Of a stretch of 64,000 nt of DNA, positions 62,480 through 64,000 are shown piece by piece; positions within the stretch are counted from its first letter, which is position 1; every line of letters starts with the position of its first letter. This DNA comes from Psychroserpens sp. NJDZ02 (lineage in GTDB: Bacteria; Bacteroidota; Bacteroidia; Flavobacteriales; Flavobacteriaceae). The DNA lies in NCBI RefSeq assembly GCF_004843725.1, contig NZ_CP039451.1:618501-682500 (forward strand), written 5' to 3'. Under the pieces are notes generated by a model. It was not told the origin of the DNA, searched no databases, and worked only from the letters and a program-made list of their open reading frames with translations. A program made the position numbers and the translations under genes.

Positions 62480-62636
62480 TTCAATTTGTAAAATTGAACA
62501 TTGAAATGCAGAAATAATTAATGAAGGAATGAAGCTGCAAAGCGAAGCTTTAAGCACGTAATTCCGAGAATGAATGTTCCGCAGGAATTTCCTCATTTCA
62601 ATTTGATTTTTTGGTTCGTTTTGCATCAAAGCAAAA
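62480..62636 (+). repeat. covarying structured element, copy C, upstream of the ACMS decarboxylase gene
   Basis: Hairpin TTCAATTT-GTA-AAATTGAA (62480-62498); long-range helix ATTGAAATG (62500-62508) with CATTTCAAT (62594-62602), 9 perfect pairs; AAAGC-GAA-GCTTT (62539-62551); TTCC-GCA-GGAA (62577-62587); TTTTGC-6 bases-GCAAAA (62619-62636). Confidence 0.75.
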
Positions 62637-62664
62637 TGAATAAAATAAATAATTTAAGACAAAG

Positions 62665-62690
62665 ATTGCCACGTCTTAAGACTAGCAATG
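62665..62690. repeat. REP-like hairpin, ATTGC type
   Basis: ATTGC/GCAAT stem followed by GACA, 10 bases before the chosen start of the decarboxylase gene. The upstream in-frame ATG at 62688 is part of this element, which is why 62700 is preferred. Confidence 0.55.
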
Positions 62691-62699
62691 ACAAAACAT

Positions 62700-63785
62700 A
62701 TGGAAAAACGCAAACTTAGAATTAACGGTCACTCACACTTATTGCCATATCCAGAGGAAATCCCTCAATTTATGCAAGACAAAGAAATCTTTTGGGTGGA
62801 TAAAGACCGAAAATTTATGCTTCAAAAAGATTGGAACAGACCAATTACCGATTCTAGTTTCTTTTTAGATGAAAAACTAGCTTGGATGGAACGTTTTAAA
62901 ATTGACCATGCAGTCGTTTTAAACTTATCGCAATTATACGGTAACGGATTGCGTGTGGAAGAAATGAAGCAAGCGCTTAAATTTCAGAACGATTTTAATG
63001 CAAAAGTACAGCGTGAAAACCCAAGTAAATTTACTTGTGGTTTTGTAGTACATCCTGGTTTTGTTAGAGGTGCCTGTTGGGAAATTGAACGTTGTGTAGA
63101 AGAACTAGGTTTACGACTATTATGCTTACCAACCCATTACATGGATACTATTGGAACTTGGCGTTGTATTTTTGACGAAGAAAATGAGCCAATTTTTGAA
63201 ATGGCTAACAAGTATAATCTGGCTGTAGAAATTCATCCTTACGATGGAGAAAAATTTATAAAATTAGAAAACACGTCTTGGCGTTTTCACTTGATATGGA
63301 TGTTGGCACAATGTGCCGATGCCTACCACTTTTTAACTTTAAATGGTTATCAAGATAAGTATCCTAATATGCGTACTTGCTTTGCACATGGTGGACAATT
63401 AGCACAAATAAACTTAGGACGACGTATTCAAGGTTTTGATGGTAGACCCGATTTATTTGAAGGTAAAAGTCATCCAAGAAAAGCTGTGGGACATAAAAAC
63501 ATCTTTTTTGACACGTTAGTGCATGATACTGGCGGATTGGATTTGTTATTAAAAAACCAAGGTTCTAAACAGGTTTTAATGGGACTTGATGACCCTTACC
63601 CTTTAGGGGAAATGGAAAGCGAAAAACAAAGCTCCTACCCTGGAAAAATTTTAGATTTAGCCATAGACAGAAAAATTATTACAGAAACAGAACGTGATGC
63701 TATTTGGGAAGACAACGTAATCCAATGGTTATGTGGAGATGACCAAGCTGCTAAAGATAAACTTGTTAAACGTATTTTAGGATAA
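62700..63785 (+). CDS. amidohydrolase, 2-amino-3-carboxymuconate-6-semialdehyde decarboxylase (ACMSD)
   Basis: 361 residues from ATG 62700; ATG 62688 lies within a REP-like hairpin. The metal-binding HxH is in INGHSHLLPYPEE, further ligands are the His in VEIHPYDG and CFAHGG, and the catalytic Asp is in LMGLDDPYPLGE. ACMSD removes CO2 from the ring-opening product of HAO, sending tryptophan carbon to 2-aminomuconate instead of quinolinate and NAD. Its stop overlaps the next start by one base. Confidence 0.93.
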   Translation: MEKRKLRINGHSHLLPYPEEIPQFMQDKEIFWVDKDRKFMLQKDWNRPITDSSFFLDEKLAWMERFKIDHAVVLNLSQLYGNGLRVEEMKQALKFQNDFNAKVQRENPSKFTCGFVVHPGFVRGACWEIERCVEELGLRLLCLPTHYMDTIGTWRCIFDEENEPIFEMANKYNLAVEIHPYDGEKFIKLENTSWRFHLIWMLAQCADAYHFLTLNGYQDKYPNMRTCFAHGGQLAQINLGRRIQGFDGRPDLFEGKSHPRKAVGHKNIFFDTLVHDTGGLDLLLKNQGSKQVLMGLDDPYPLGEMESEKQSSYPGKILDLAIDRKIITETERDAIWEDNVIQWLCGDDQAAKDKLVKRILG

Positions 63786-64000
63786 TGTATTTTTTACCAG
63801 AAAAATTAGACGACTACGTTGTGGCACACAGTCAAGATGAGCCCGAATTATTACAACAATTAACTAGAGAAACGTATCAAAAAATATTACAACCTATTAT
63901 GTTGTCCGGACCTTATCAAGGTCGCGTACTAAGTATGATTTCTAAATTAATTAGACCAAAATCTGTTTTAGAACTAGGGACTTTTACAGGCTATGCTACT
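63785..64000 (+). CDS. O-methyltransferase (class I SAM), 5' part
   Basis: The first 72 residues are in the window. It starts MYFLPEKLDDYVVAHSQDEPELL and reaches motif I VLELGTFTGYAT, which is typical of caffeoyl-CoA/catechol O-methyltransferase-like proteins. Its ATG overlaps the decarboxylase stop (TAATG). It may methylate a catechol or an aminophenol-like intermediate such as 3-hydroxyanthranilate or 3-hydroxykynurenine, but this is inference. Confidence 0.85.
   Translation, partial: MYFLPEKLDDYVVAHSQDEPELLQQLTRETYQKILQPIMLSGPYQGRVLSMISKLIRPKSVLELGTFTGYAT

Overview
The window is a piece of chromosome from a marine-type member of the Flavobacteriaceae (Bacteroidota). The signs are AT-rich DNA, frequent TTG and GTG starts, -7 promoter boxes of the form TAnnTTTG, type IX secretion (T9SS) C-terminal sorting domains, four ECF sigma factors, and Flavobacteriaceae-style valS, gcvP, DUF1573 and kynurenine genes. 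The genus cannot be fixed from sequence reading alone. No rRNA, tRNA, CRISPR array, phage or IS transposase was seen.

Layout. 1-11 kb: the end of an M3 peptidase; a GbsR/MarR regulator with two copies of one palindromic operator, a small membrane protein, a methyltransferase and a frameshifted TIGR01777-type epimerase; an ECF sigma factor with a mini zinc protein; a UbiA-like membrane protein; gcvP; a FabH-like ketosynthase; a methyltransferase; a glycosyltransferase. 11-23 kb, minus strand: an ECF sigma/TPR anti-sigma pair, three tandem ~1000-residue T9SS proteins with different N-terminal domains on a nearly constant C-terminal scaffold, and a non-specific nuclease. 23-33 kb: the most interesting block (below). 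33-54 kb: mostly housekeeping genes (valS, aminotransferase, murB, ECF sigma/RskA-like anti-sigma, aquaporin, GT2, lipA, gap, TPR hybrid histidine kinase, lpxK, Nif3-like, CdsZ-like, msrA) and a methyltransferase broken by an in-frame TGA. 54-64 kb: a kynurenine-pathway catabolic cluster (kynU, kmo, 2-aminomuconate deaminase, aminomuconate-semialdehyde dehydrogenase, an atypical SDR, 3-hydroxyanthranilate dioxygenase, ACMS decarboxylase) ending in a partial O-methyltransferase.

The 23-33 kb block looks like a self-contained system that makes and exports Cys-rich peptides. It encodes a lipoprotein, a periplasmic TPR-CHAT caspase-like protein, a fusion of a C39-like domain, VKOR and a DsbA/thioredoxin domain, a C39-peptidase ABC exporter, an HlyD-type adaptor, and four short precursors with nearly the same double-glycine leader. 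Two of the precursor genes are very short (177 bases each). The precursors are interleaved with the export genes. Each is preceded, 40-42 bases before its ATG, by a small hairpin whose stem shows compensatory changes between copies while the loop stays 9 bases long. I infer that the exporter trims the leaders, the VKOR-Dsb fusion forms the disulfides, and the flanking ECF sigma factor may switch on two units through a shared GGGTAACA motif lying exactly 57 bases before two starts.

The kynurenine cluster holds a second structural surprise. An intergenic element of about 150-160 bases occurs three times in the same orientation, upstream of kmo, the deaminase gene and the decarboxylase gene. Its stems covary between copies, including four compensated pairs in one long-range 9-bp helix. 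A tandem array of about 20 heptamers and several REP-like hairpins lie in the same gaps.
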